A DNA stretch of 42,294 bases from a virus. How positions within the stretch are numbered: the stretch's first letter is position 1; every line of letters starts with the position of its first letter. The notes under the pieces were generated by a model. The model ran no database searches and was not told the origin of the DNA. It saw nothing but the letters and a program-made list of their open reading frames with translations. Below, piece after piece: positions 1 to 6,885 of this stretch. The stretch covers positions 1-42,294 of the IMG/VR virus record IMGVR_UViG_3300019888_000009; one strand, 5' to 3'. Made by a program: the position numbers and the translations under genes.

Positions 1-142
1 TCATTGGCCTCGTCGGAGACCTTCTGCACCGCGCTCAGCGACTCGCGCCGCCGCTGGCGGTCCTCCAGGGCGTTCTCCAGGGCGGTGTCTTCGACCAGCT
101 GCTCGTCGAAGGCGAGCTGGTTGCGGACCAGGACAGGACGCG
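1..142. repeat. Terminal repeat, left copy
   Basis: These 142 bases recur at 42153-42294. The copies differ at one base: G at 16 against T at 42168. The repeat shows that the molecule is circular or circularly permuted, because a gene reads through the join without a break. It could be an assembly overlap or a real redundancy; the mismatch suggests strain variation in the sample or a real second copy. Confidence 0.9.
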
Positions 143-146
143 GCAT
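1..146 (-). CDS. Small protein across the join, 5' part
   Basis: This is the start of a gene cut by the contig ends; the rest is at 41990-42294. ATG is at 146, behind GGAGA about eight bases upstream. Joined, the protein is 102 residues, beginning MPRPVLVRNQLAFDEQL, with a charged helical N-terminal half rich in Glu and Arg that may form a coiled coil. I do not recognise a family. It sits in the early operon upstream of many small genes, 18 bases after the 96-residue gene at 165-455. Residue 46 is Ser in this copy and Tyr in the right copy. Confidence 0.75.
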   Translation of the reverse strand, partial: MPRPVLVRNQLAFDEQLVEDTALENALEDRQRRRESLSAVQKVSDEAN

Positions 147-164
147 CAGATGATCTCCTCTCGG

Positions 165-455
165 CTACAGATGGGCTCGGCGAGTCAGCTCGCGGGCGAT
201 GACGACGAGCAGCCGGGCCTGGGCGTCGGTCGGGCTCTGCTGGGGCAGGTCCCAGGTGAGGCGCGCCAGCTCGTCCAAGACGTCGGTGAAGCGGGCCTCC
301 GCGGCGGGGTCAAGGATCCGAATCTCGAACGGCGTACCGAACACCGGCGGCGGGACCGAGCCCAGGCTGCGCAGCACCGGATGGCTGGCAGGGCGATGGG
401 CGCCGTCGCTGTGACCACCGATCAGCGCGCGGCTGCGGATCACGGGCTGGCTCAC
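165..455 (-). CDS. Hypothetical early protein, 96 aa
   Basis: The GTG start at 455 overlaps the stop of the SbcC gene by four bases (GTGA), which supports coupled translation. No motif is recognised. The sequence has a Pro-rich middle and a helical C-terminal half ending in an Arg-rich stretch (ARELTRRAHL). It is probably a small accessory of the SbcCD block because of its position; this is inference only. Confidence 0.7.
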   Translation of the reverse strand: MSQPVIRSRALIGGHSDGAHRPASHPVLRSLGSVPPPVFGTPFEIRILDPAAEARFTDVLDELARLTWDLPQQSPTDAQARLLVVIARELTRRAHL

Positions 456-2590
456 GCGACCGCCTCGGTGACGACGGAGCCGCCGGGGCCCTTCGCCACC
501 ACGTAGGTCGCGTCGGCGAACTCCGAGAGGTCGTCATGGTGCGAGACCAGTACGATCCGGGAGAGCTCGCCGGCGTGGGCCAGGATCCGGAGCGATTGCC
601 CGAAGGCGCGGCGCGACTCGACGTCGAGGCCTTCGGGCTCGTCGATGACAAGAGACTCGATGCGAGAGCCTGCCCGACGCGCGACCAGGCGTGAGAGCCC
701 GACGGCCAGGGCCAAACTCACCGAGGTGCGCTCGCCGCCTGAGAACATGGCCAGCGGCCGCTCGCCGACCTCGTCGCGGACGACGAGGTCTAGGGCCTCG
801 ATGATCCCGGCGCCGCTCTTCTTTGCCCGCTGGGCGCGGATCTCCAGCGCCATCCCCGGGCGCAGCTGGGCGAGCAGCTCGTTGGCGTAGCGGCCCAGCT
901 CGGGCAGAACCGACTCGACGATACGTGCTGGGATGCCGTTGACCCCGAAGGCGGTCACCAGCCGGCGCAGGCGCCCGGCCGTGACGACGTCGCCGGCGAT
1001 CTCGGTGGCGAGGGTGTCGCGCTCGGCGCGCGCCATGGCGATCTGCTCCAGCCGCGCCCCGAGACGGCCCGCCGCCTGCCGGCGATCGGCCAGGGCGGCC
1101 TCGGCCTCTCGCTCCCCGCGGTTCAGCTGCTCGATCGCCGCCTCGAGGCTGTGGCGCTGGTCGCGCAGGTCCTGCCCGGCGGCGGCGGCATTCCGCGCGA
1201 CATCGAGCGCCTTGCGGGTCGTCTTGCCATCGGCCTCGATTCGCACGGCCTCCGCGGTCTCGATCTCGATCGCCTCGAGCGCGGCAGCGCGGATGCCAGC
1301 GGCCTCGACCAGGCTGGCTTCGCCCGCCGCGGTGGCGCGTGCCGTCGCCAGCTCCTCGCTGATCGACCAGGCGTCGGTCGTCGGCTTGGCTGGCGCTGGC
1401 TCTGGCTCGCCGGTGTTGTCCGTCCTGGCCCTGACGAGGGCGTCTTCCGCTGCGGTGATGCGCTCGTGCAGGGCGGTACCGCCCGCAGGGATGGTGGCCC
1501 CGCACTCCGGGCAGGTGATCGTGTCAGCGGCTTGTGCCTGCAGGTCGTCGAGGCGCTGCCTGGCACCGTCCTCCGTGGCGGTGAGCCGCGCGCACTGGCG
1601 CACGTCCTGCTCCCAGACGTGGTGTGCGGCCTGGTAGGCCTCGTACTCCGCGCGCGCGGCCGCCAAGCGCTCCTCGAGGCCCGGGATGGACTCGGAGGCG
1701 GCGCGGATCCGCTCGGCCTGGGCCAGCACGACCTCGGCGCGCTCGGCGCGAGAACGAGCCTCGACGCGCCGACGCGCGGCGGCCTTCCAGGTGGCGGCCT
1801 GCTCGGTCATCAGCGTGGTCAGACGGGCGACCTCGCGGCTCGCGGCATCCGCCTCGCCGAGCTGGCCGATGAGGTCGACCAGCGCAGCCTGGGATTGGTC
1901 GCGCTCCGCGCGTACCCGGCTCAGCTGGTCATCGAGGACGGTGATGTCGGTCCGGATCCCGTCGAGGTCCGCGGCGACCGTCTCCTGCTCGGCGATCGTC
2001 AGCTCGAGCCGCACGACCTGGTCGCGGCGTGCGCCGGTCTGCGCCTCGAGGTCGCGGGCCAGCTCACGCGCGCGGGCCTCGGCGAGGGCATAGACGTCGA
2101 GTCCGAGGACGGTGCCCAGGATCCGCTTGCGTTCCGCGGCGGTCGCCTCGGCGAAGGCGTTGGCGCGGCCCTGCATCAACCAGGCGGCCGTCTCGAAGGT
2201 CGCCGCGTCCATCCTCAGCAGCTGCTCGATGGCCGCCTGCGTCTCGCGGATCGAGTCGGCGGTCAGCGGCCGCCAGCCGTCGCCCTCGGCGATCGCCAGC
2301 TCGAGGAAGGACTTGCCGCCGGCGCGGGTAGTTCGGCCGCGCGTGACCCGGTAGCGGCCGCCGGCGTAGCTGAACTCGACGGTGGCCACCATCTCCGAGG
2401 CGCCCAGCTGCACCAGGTCGTCGGTGCGGCCGCGGGCGTCGTCGTACAGCGCGTAGAGGACGCCGTCGAGGAGGCTGCTCTTGCCGGCACCGTTCGGTCC
2501 GACCACGGCCGCCAGGCGGGCGCCGTTGGGCTGCCAGTCGGTGGCCGAGTGGCTGAGGAACCCGCGGAGGGCGATCCGCTCGATCTTCAT
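452..2590 (-). CDS. sbcC: SbcC/Rad50-like ATPase subunit
   Basis: ATPase subunit that would pair with the SbcD-like nuclease just upstream to process DNA ends and hairpins. The 712-residue protein has Walker A GPNGAGKSS near residue 31, a zinc hook CPEC near 359-362 in the middle of a long Ala/Arg/Glu coiled coil, the ABC signature FSGGER near 615, Walker B LVIDEPEGLD near 645, and the H-loop VLVSHHDD. It is shorter than the roughly 1050-residue E. coli protein because the coiled coil is short, as in phage gp46-type subunits. I chose ATG 2590 (MKIERIALRG) because the longer frame adds an Arg-rich stretch antisense to nothing conserved, and because ATG overlaps the stop of the 40-residue gene upstream. 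In phages this complex supports recombination-dependent replication. Confidence 0.95.
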   Translation of the reverse strand: MKIERIALRGFLSHSATDWQPNGARLAAVVGPNGAGKSSLLDGVLYALYDDARGRTDDLVQLGASEMVATVEFSYAGGRYRVTRGRTTRAGGKSFLELAIAEGDGWRPLTADSIRETQAAIEQLLRMDAATFETAAWLMQGRANAFAEATAAERKRILGTVLGLDVYALAEARARELARDLEAQTGARRDQVVRLELTIAEQETVAADLDGIRTDITVLDDQLSRVRAERDQSQAALVDLIGQLGEADAASREVARLTTLMTEQAATWKAAARRRVEARSRAERAEVVLAQAERIRAASESIPGLEERLAAARAEYEAYQAAHHVWEQDVRQCARLTATEDGARQRLDDLQAQAADTITCPECGATIPAGGTALHERITAAEDALVRARTDNTGEPEPAPAKPTTDAWSISEELATARATAAGEASLVEAAGIRAAALEAIEIETAEAVRIEADGKTTRKALDVARNAAAAGQDLRDQRHSLEAAIEQLNRGEREAEAALADRRQAAGRLGARLEQIAMARAERDTLATEIAGDVVTAGRLRRLVTAFGVNGIPARIVESVLPELGRYANELLAQLRPGMALEIRAQRAKKSGAGIIEALDLVVRDEVGERPLAMFSGGERTSVSLALAVGLSRLVARRAGSRIESLVIDEPEGLDVESRRAFGQSLRILAHAGELSRIVLVSHHDDLSEFADATYVVAKGPGGSVVTEAVA

Positions 2591-2709
2591 GAGCAGGCTC
2601 GCCGGTGGACGAACCAGGTGCCGTGCTCGTCGGTGACTACGATCAGCTCGGTGTCGTCGGCCAAGGCATGGCAGCGATGGCACTCGTGGCGAAGCTCGAC
2701 GTCGCTCAT
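2587..2709 (-). CDS. 40-aa CxxC mini-protein between sbcC and sbcD
   Basis: A 40-residue frame (MSDVELRHECHRCHALADD...) that fits exactly between the two nuclease genes. Its ATG overlaps the SbcD stop (GATGAG) and its TGA overlaps the SbcC ATG. It has one CxxC with flanking His residues (HECHRCH), which is half a zinc ribbon. The double overlap is strong evidence that it is translated. Function unknown; a structural zinc-binding partner of SbcCD is only a guess. Confidence 0.65.
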   Translation of the reverse strand: MSDVELRHECHRCHALADDTELIVVTDEHGTWFVHRRACS

Positions 2710-3851
2710 CCCGCGGCCTCGAGCAGCTCACGGCCGCGGCTGATCAATGCCTCCGCATCCGGGTCGTCTGCGAAGTAGGCAGCCAGCGCCTGTTCCGCAG
2801 AAAGCGCCTCAGACAGGCCGCCGGCAAGCGCCGGGGCCTCGACGGGGCGGACCTGGATGGCGGCGACCTCGAAGGCGCCCATGTTCTCGACCTGCTGGCG
2901 CAGCTGCGCCACGTCCATCGAGGGATCCACGTCGACGATGCGGACAATGGCTCCCTCGACGTCGTCCTCGGAGACTCCCTCGGCCGCGTAGTCGCCCTGC
3001 AGCGTCACGTACCGCCGCGCCGGCGTCTCGACGAACTCCCACTCGAACCGCCCGGGCCCGACGTCGGCGACGATGAAGCCCTTGGCCTCGTGCTCCTCGC
3101 CGAAGTCGACGCGCTCGATGGAGCCTGGGTACAGGACCGGCGGATCGGTCGAGAGCACCTGGTGCCGATGCAGATGGCCGGCGACGATGCCCTCGAAGCC
3201 GATCGCGGCCAGGTCGGCGGCGTTGACCACCAGCTGCTGGTCGCCCAGGAACGCCTGCTGGCTCTCACTCAGGAGCGCGCCGGCCAGAGTCTGGTGACAG
3301 ACCAGGACCGCCGCGGTCGCGTGGCTCTCCTGCGCCTCCGCGTACAGGCCGCGGGCGATCGCCATGAACTGTTCGGCGAGCACCGCGAAGAGCTGCGCCT
3401 CGGGGACGTCCTCGAAGCCGGGCTGGGCCCTGAGCCAGTGGCGGTCGAGGTATGGGATCAGACAGACGGCGACGTCGTCGACGTACACCTTGCGCGGCCT
3501 CGTGACCGCCCAGCGCCCGCGGCCTGTACGCGGAGGCTCTTCGCCGAGGACGGTGACGATCGAGCCGCCGGCGATCTCGCCGTCGTGGTTCCCGCGCAGG
3601 TAGATCTGCGGATCGGCGAACGCCTCCAGGGAGTCGCGGATCTGGGAGACCAGCCAGGGCGCCGGATGGCGACGCTCGGTGAAGTCGCCGGCGATCACCA
3701 GCGCGTCGCACTCTCGATCGGTGGCCTGCGTGGCGACGATGTGCAGCGTGTCCAGGTAGTCCACGAGCCGCGCGTTGAGCCCGGTGGCCGGATCCACCTT
3801 CGAGCCGTAGGCGTCGATATGCAGGTCGGCGGCGAATGCGATGCGGGTCAT
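2706..3851 (-). CDS. sbcD: SbcD/Mre11-like nuclease subunit
   Basis: Calcineurin-like metallophosphoesterase of 381 residues, the nuclease partner of the SbcC-like ATPase. The metal-binding motifs appear in order: ADLHI (Asp9, His11), GDF (Asp56), GNHD (88-90), a CHQ motif near residue 186 and GHLH near 221. A roughly 120-residue C-terminal capping region ends in a Glu/Arg-rich tail. The start ATG overlaps the stop of the upstream zinc-ribbon gene (ATGA). The length fits the SbcD family. It acts on double-strand ends in the cytoplasm and probably serves phage recombination or replication with the annealing protein upstream. Confidence 0.95.
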   Translation of the reverse strand: MTRIAFAADLHIDAYGSKVDPATGLNARLVDYLDTLHIVATQATDRECDALVIAGDFTERRHPAPWLVSQIRDSLEAFADPQIYLRGNHDGEIAGGSIVTVLGEEPPRTGRGRWAVTRPRKVYVDDVAVCLIPYLDRHWLRAQPGFEDVPEAQLFAVLAEQFMAIARGLYAEAQESHATAAVLVCHQTLAGALLSESQQAFLGDQQLVVNAADLAAIGFEGIVAGHLHRHQVLSTDPPVLYPGSIERVDFGEEHEAKGFIVADVGPGRFEWEFVETPARRYVTLQGDYAAEGVSEDDVEGAIVRIVDVDPSMDVAQLRQQVENMGAFEVAAIQVRPVEAPALAGGLSEALSAEQALAAYFADDPDAEALISRGRELLEAAG

Positions 3852-4075
3852 CGCCGGATCTCTTCCATCGCGCGCTCGACGTAGTGGGTCGCGGCATCGA
3901 AGGCCGGACAGGACTCGGCGCGGTCCAGCGTCCGCCAGGTCTGCTCGAGGAAGGTCAGGGCCCGGCGGCGATCGCGATCCCGGTCGCAGAAGCGACGCGC
4001 GGCGGGAATCGTCCTACCGCAGTCCGGACAGGTCCGCTCGGCCTCAGCGGTTTGTACAGAGGCTGCTGGGGCCAT
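3848..4075 (-). CDS. Small zinc-ribbon protein, 75 aa
   Basis: An N-terminal half zinc ribbon CPDCGRTIPAARRFC (residues 16-30) is followed by a helical, Arg/Glu-rich tail. ATG 4075 overlaps the upstream stop (TGATG) and the stop overlaps the SbcD start. It is one of at least ten short Cys-rich proteins in this genome. The specific function is unknown; nucleic-acid or protein binding is inferred from the zinc motif. Confidence 0.75.
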   Translation of the reverse strand: MAPAASVQTAEAERTCPDCGRTIPAARRFCDRDRDRRRALTFLEQTWRTLDRAESCPAFDAATHYVERAMEEIRR

Positions 4076-4290
4076 CAGTGCTGGGCCCCGCCGGCAGCCG
4101 GCGTGACGTCAGCGGTCCGGTAGAACGGCCACCCGGAGTGAGCCGCGTGAGGGCAGTACCAGCCCCAGTTGGGCGACGTCCAGGCGAGCAGCATCCCGTG
4201 CTCGGGATCCTGCGGGCACGGCGGGCCCCAGCTGCCGGTGGCGTGGCTGCCACGGCTGCGCCGGGTCGGGGTGGTGGCTGGTGACGCCAT
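4075..4290 (-). CDS. Small Cys/His protein, 71 aa
   Basis: Contains CPQDPEHG and WYCPHAAHSG, a C-x6-H ... C-x2-H-x2-H arrangement that looks like a phage zinc ribbon in which a header cysteine pair is split by a Trp-rich strand. I chose ATG 4290, two bases after the stop of the annealing-protein gene, over an upstream start at 4335 that would run into that gene. It ends at the TGATG overlap with the next zinc protein. Confidence 0.7.
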   Translation of the reverse strand: MASPATTPTRRSRGSHATGSWGPPCPQDPEHGMLLAWTSPNWGWYCPHAAHSGWPFYRTADVTPAAGGAQH

Positions 4291-4292
4291 GG

Positions 4293-5492
4293 CTAGGTGG
4301 CCGGCGAGGCCAGGTCGGCTGCCGCGCGCCGCCACCGGTTGAGGAAGTCGCGGTTGCCTTCGGCCGCGTCGAGGATGGCGTCCGCCTGGGCGGCGCTAAT
4401 CAGCCGGTGGTCGCTGACGTTCCAGGCGGAGACCAGGACGACGCGGATGTTGTCGATGCCCAGGCCGCGCAGGGTGGCCTGCAGCTGGTCGCGCTGCTCC
4501 TTGGTGGCGGAGCCGGTGACCTGGCTGGCCTCGGCGCGCTCGCGCAGTCCGATCACGAAGCGATCGCCGAAGGGCGGCTCGGCTGCCGCCTCGGCGGGCG
4601 CCGCCCAGTCCGGATCCTCGACGGCAACCTCGCCGCTTTGCGGGTCGACCGGGGCTGGCTCGGCGGCGCCCAGCTCCTCGGGGGTCAGCTCCCCGCCCTC
4701 GACTGGCTCAGTCGGTTCGGTCGGAGGCTGGCTGCTGGTCAGCTGCCGCGGCTCCTGGCGCACCTGGCCGGGACCGAACAGGGCCGACGTCGCCGAGGTC
4801 GCCTGGTCGAGTAGCCGCTCACGCAGCTCCGGCTGGTTGACGTCGGGGACGACCGCCGCGATCACGAACGGCTTGGCCAGCTCGGCGGGGCTGTACTTCG
4901 AGCGGAGCGCGAGCGCCGCGCGCACGCAGCGGTTGGTGGCTCCGGTCTCGGCGAGGCGCTCCATGAACTTCTCCTTGAGGAGCAGCTCCTTGGCGATCTC
5001 GGCCTCGAGACGCAGGTCGGTCCAGTCGTACTGGCGGGCCTTGGCCTCCTTGAGGGTGCGGATCTCCTTCTCGACGGTGGCGAGCTTGATCGTGCACTCG
5101 CGGGTCAGCACCCGCCATTCGCCGTCGGGAAGGCGGATGGCCTTGGTGGCACGGTAAGTGACGACCTTCGGGTCGCGGCCGTCGTCGGCGCGGCCGGAGG
5201 CCTGGGGCACGTCGAGCATGCCGGCCACGCTGGCCAGCTTGGCCAGGCCGACCGCCGACAGGCCCAGCTCGGAGGCGATCCACCGCTCGCCCTGCTTGCG
5301 CTGGGTGATCGGGTAGACCTCGCCGTGGTCGGGATCCGGATCGATCTCGACGCGGCGCGCGATCGGGCGCAGGAATGGCGTGACCTGGGTGGTCATGTCG
5401 CCGGGGATCAGGACGTTGTACTTGTCCTTGGGGTAGTCGTTGATCTTGATCGCGCTGGTGGGCTCGAAGCGAGCCAGAGCCTGGGATGCCAT
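4293..5492 (-). CDS. Probable ssDNA annealing / recombination protein
   Basis: A 399-residue protein with a conserved-looking core (residues 1-240) and a low-complexity Pro/Glu linker followed by a C-terminal helical domain (about 300-395). The core contains TGATNRCVRAAL and SKYSPAELAKPFV, similar in style to the (E)T-x-A-x-NRA-hR segment of RecT/Rad52-fold phage annealing proteins, but I cannot assign the family. The neighbouring SbcCD complex fits a phage recombination module. I prefer ATG 5492 to the TTG at 5501, with AGAAGGA upstream. Alternative: an uncharacterised DNA-binding protein. Confidence 0.6.
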   Translation of the reverse strand: MASQALARFEPTSAIKINDYPKDKYNVLIPGDMTTQVTPFLRPIARRVEIDPDPDHGEVYPITQRKQGERWIASELGLSAVGLAKLASVAGMLDVPQASGRADDGRDPKVVTYRATKAIRLPDGEWRVLTRECTIKLATVEKEIRTLKEAKARQYDWTDLRLEAEIAKELLLKEKFMERLAETGATNRCVRAALALRSKYSPAELAKPFVIAAVVPDVNQPELRERLLDQATSATSALFGPGQVRQEPRQLTSSQPPTEPTEPVEGGELTPEELGAAEPAPVDPQSGEVAVEDPDWAAPAEAAAEPPFGDRFVIGLRERAEASQVTGSATKEQRDQLQATLRGLGIDNIRVVLVSAWNVSDHRLISAAQADAILDAAEGNRDFLNRWRRAAADLASPAT

Positions 5493-5497
5493 ATCGG

Positions 5498-5863
5498 TCA
5501 ACGTCCTTCTGCTTGCCAGGGGGCCAGCGGCTCGTCGCCGTAGGCGGCCCGGAATGACTGCTCGATGGGTTCGGCGGGGGCCGCCGGCTGTGTGAGGTCA
5601 GCCGGCGCCTCCGTCCTCGCCTGCCCCCTGGAGACAGGCTGCTCAATGAGGGCGACCAGGCGGTCGATCAGCGCGGGGCCGCCGGGCATGATGGGGTGCT
5701 GGAGGAGGTCCTCGACGATGCGGCTGCGCTCGGCCTCGGCGCCCTCAGCCTTGGCGGCAGCGATGGCCTCGTCGATACGAGGCCCCAGCCACTCAGCCTT
5801 CGGATAGCCGGGATGGGACTGGATGGCGTTGAGCAGCCGCTCGGCGGCCTCGATGGCGGTCAT
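5498..5863 (-). CDS. Hypothetical protein, 121 aa
   Basis: Starts MTAIEAAERLLNAIQSHPG at ATG 5863, overlapping the upstream membrane-protein stop by four bases. The N-terminal half is helical with an Ala/Glu-rich stretch (IAAAKAEGAEAERSR); the C-terminal half is Pro-rich and ends FRAAYGDEPLAPWQAEGR. No family recognised. It precedes the annealing-protein gene by five bases. Confidence 0.75.
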   Translation of the reverse strand: MTAIEAAERLLNAIQSHPGYPKAEWLGPRIDEAIAAAKAEGAEAERSRIVEDLLQHPIMPGGPALIDRLVALIEQPVSRGQARTEAPADLTQPAAPAEPIEQSFRAAYGDEPLAPWQAEGR

Positions 5864-6105
5864 CGCCCCGCACCCGGGATGATCCAGGCGATGGCGACCA
5901 GGAGCAGCGCCCAGGCGATCAGCGCCATCCACAGCGTCTCGTGGTCCCAGGCCTGAGTGAGCCGGTAGGCCCGGACGACGAGCCAGGCGAGGATCCCGAT
6001 CGGTAGCCAGCCGATGTCGCGGAGGATCGAGCGCCTGGGCGAGACGTAGCCCTCGATGACCTGCGGACCGTCCTGCTCGATGCGGGAGACGATCTGCTCG
6101 CTCAC
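5860..6105 (-). CDS. Small two-helix membrane protein, 81 aa
   Basis: GTG 6105 gives MSEQIVSRIEQDGPQ, then two hydrophobic segments around residues 33-48 (LPIGILAWLVVRAY) and 58-76 (LWMALIAWALLLVAIAWII). The GTG overlaps the stop of the 57-residue membrane gene (GTGA). It may be a holin-like or superinfection-exclusion protein, but it lies at the head of the early operon, away from the peptidase genes, so exclusion or membrane anchoring is as likely. Confidence 0.75.
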   Translation of the reverse strand: MSEQIVSRIEQDGPQVIEGYVSPRRSILRDIGWLPIGILAWLVVRAYRLTQAWDHETLWMALIAWALLLVAIAWIIPGAGR

Positions 6106-6275
6106 AGCTGGATCCAGCCGATCCCGACCAGGACGGTCTGCAGGACCTGGGCGAAGAGGATCCACAGGCACCAGGCGCGCAGCGCCCGGAGGAGGTTCTC
6201 GTCGATGGTGAGGGGCGCACCTTCGGGGAGGGGATGGCGCCAGTGGGTGTTCCAGTGCTTGGTGAAGGCGGTCAT
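6102..6275 (-). CDS. Small membrane protein, 57 aa
   Basis: Starts MTAFTKHWNTHWRHPLPEG at ATG 6275 behind AGGAGAGAG. It has one hydrophobic segment in the last third (residues 34-54, CLWILFAQVLQTVLVGIGWI). It follows a strong inverted repeat (6294-6338) and overlaps the next membrane gene by GTGA. Function unknown. Confidence 0.7.
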   Translation of the reverse strand: MTAFTKHWNTHWRHPLPEGAPLTIDENLLRALRAWCLWILFAQVLQTVLVGIGWIQL

Positions 6276-6293
6276 GTAGACTCTCTCCTGTCT

Positions 6294-6338
6294 GAGGCTC
6301 CTCGCGCTTTTCCTTGACTGGGAAGAGCGAGGGGCCTC
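6294..6338 (-). terminator. Stem-loop in leader of early genes
   Basis: The arms GAGGC-CCTCGC and GCGAGG-GCCTC, with a central CTT/AAG extension, form an imperfect hairpin with a loop around TTGACT. It lies between the 95-residue gene and the 57-residue membrane gene. No clear U-run follows on the minus strand, so it may be an attenuator or RNA-stability element rather than a full terminator. Confidence 0.5.
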
Positions 6339-6341
6339 GGT

Positions 6342-6629
6342 CTATGTGGTGGATCCGTCGAGTGCGCCGGCCTGCTCCCGCAGCTCGCCGAGGAGCCTGG
6401 TCAGCGCCGTGTGGGTCTCGAAAGTGGCGAGGGTGGCCGCCTGCAGCAGCCCGTTGCCGGGGGTCTGCTGGCGCGCCTGGGTGAGGCAGGTCAGCGCCCC
6501 GCCGTTGGCGCCCATGGCGTCCTGGGTGATGGCGATCAGGTCCATGACCTTGCCGACCGCCTCGTGGCGCTCGACGGTCATCAGCACCGGGCGACGTCGA
6601 CCGCTGACCCGCTGCGTCATCGCACTCAC
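6342..6629 (-). CDS. Hypothetical early protein, 95 aa
   Basis: GTG 6629 overlaps the repressor stop (GTGA). The protein starts MSAMTQRVSGRRRP and continues as an Ala/Leu/Thr-rich helical sequence. No family recognised. As the second gene of the repressor transcript it could be a partner such as an antirepressor or regulator; this is inferred from position only. Confidence 0.7.
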   Translation of the reverse strand: MSAMTQRVSGRRRPVLMTVERHEAVGKVMDLIAITQDAMGANGGALTCLTQARQQTPGNGLLQAATLATFETHTALTRLLGELREQAGALDGSTT

Positions 6630-6847
6630 GATGCGGCCTCCCGCGGGTCTGACGTGCTCAGTGACATGACCAAGCCCGGCAGGAGCTCGGGGAACGCCCG
6701 GACCGCGCGCATGGCGATCGCCTCTGAGAGGGCCAGCCGGCCGAGCTTGATGCTCGTCCAGGTCGACCGGGCGATTCCGAGGCGCGCGGCGAGCTCGCGG
6801 TCGTTGAGCTTCTCGCGCTTCTGGATCGTGATAAGATTCTCGCGCAT
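6626..6847 (-). CDS. Small XRE-family HTH repressor/Cro-like protein
   Basis: A 73-residue protein with a helix-turn-helix at about residues 16-37 (DRELAARLGIARSTWTSIKLG). No dimerisation or peptidase domain follows, so it resembles Cro-like or small actinophage repressors rather than CI. I chose ATG 6847; the longer frame to 6985 would cover the promoter and operator. A TTGACA-17-CATAGT promoter ends nine bases before this ATG, so the mRNA is probably leaderless or nearly so. The inverted repeats upstream are likely its operators. Confidence 0.85.
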   Translation of the reverse strand: MRENLITIQKREKLNDRELAARLGIARSTWTSIKLGRLALSEAIAMRAVRAFPELLPGLVMSLSTSDPREAAS

Positions 6848-6856
6848 CGCGTCAGG

Positions 6857-6885
6857 ACTATGACATGCGTACAGCGCGGTGTCAA
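6857..6885 (-). promoter_or_regulatory. Consensus sigma70-type promoter for repressor
   Basis: On the minus strand, TTGACA (6880-6885) and CATAGT (6857-6862) are separated by 17 bases. The -10 element ends nine bases before ATG 6847, which puts the expected transcript start within about three bases of the start codon. Confidence 0.75.

Noticed and set aside
1151-2743. A 530-residue plus-strand open frame
   Set aside because: It lies entirely antisense to the SbcC-like gene, whose motifs are clear; long shadow frames are expected in GC-rich DNA.
4293-5492. A direct RecT gene name
   Set aside because: The resemblance is limited to short motifs, so only a probable annealing role is given.
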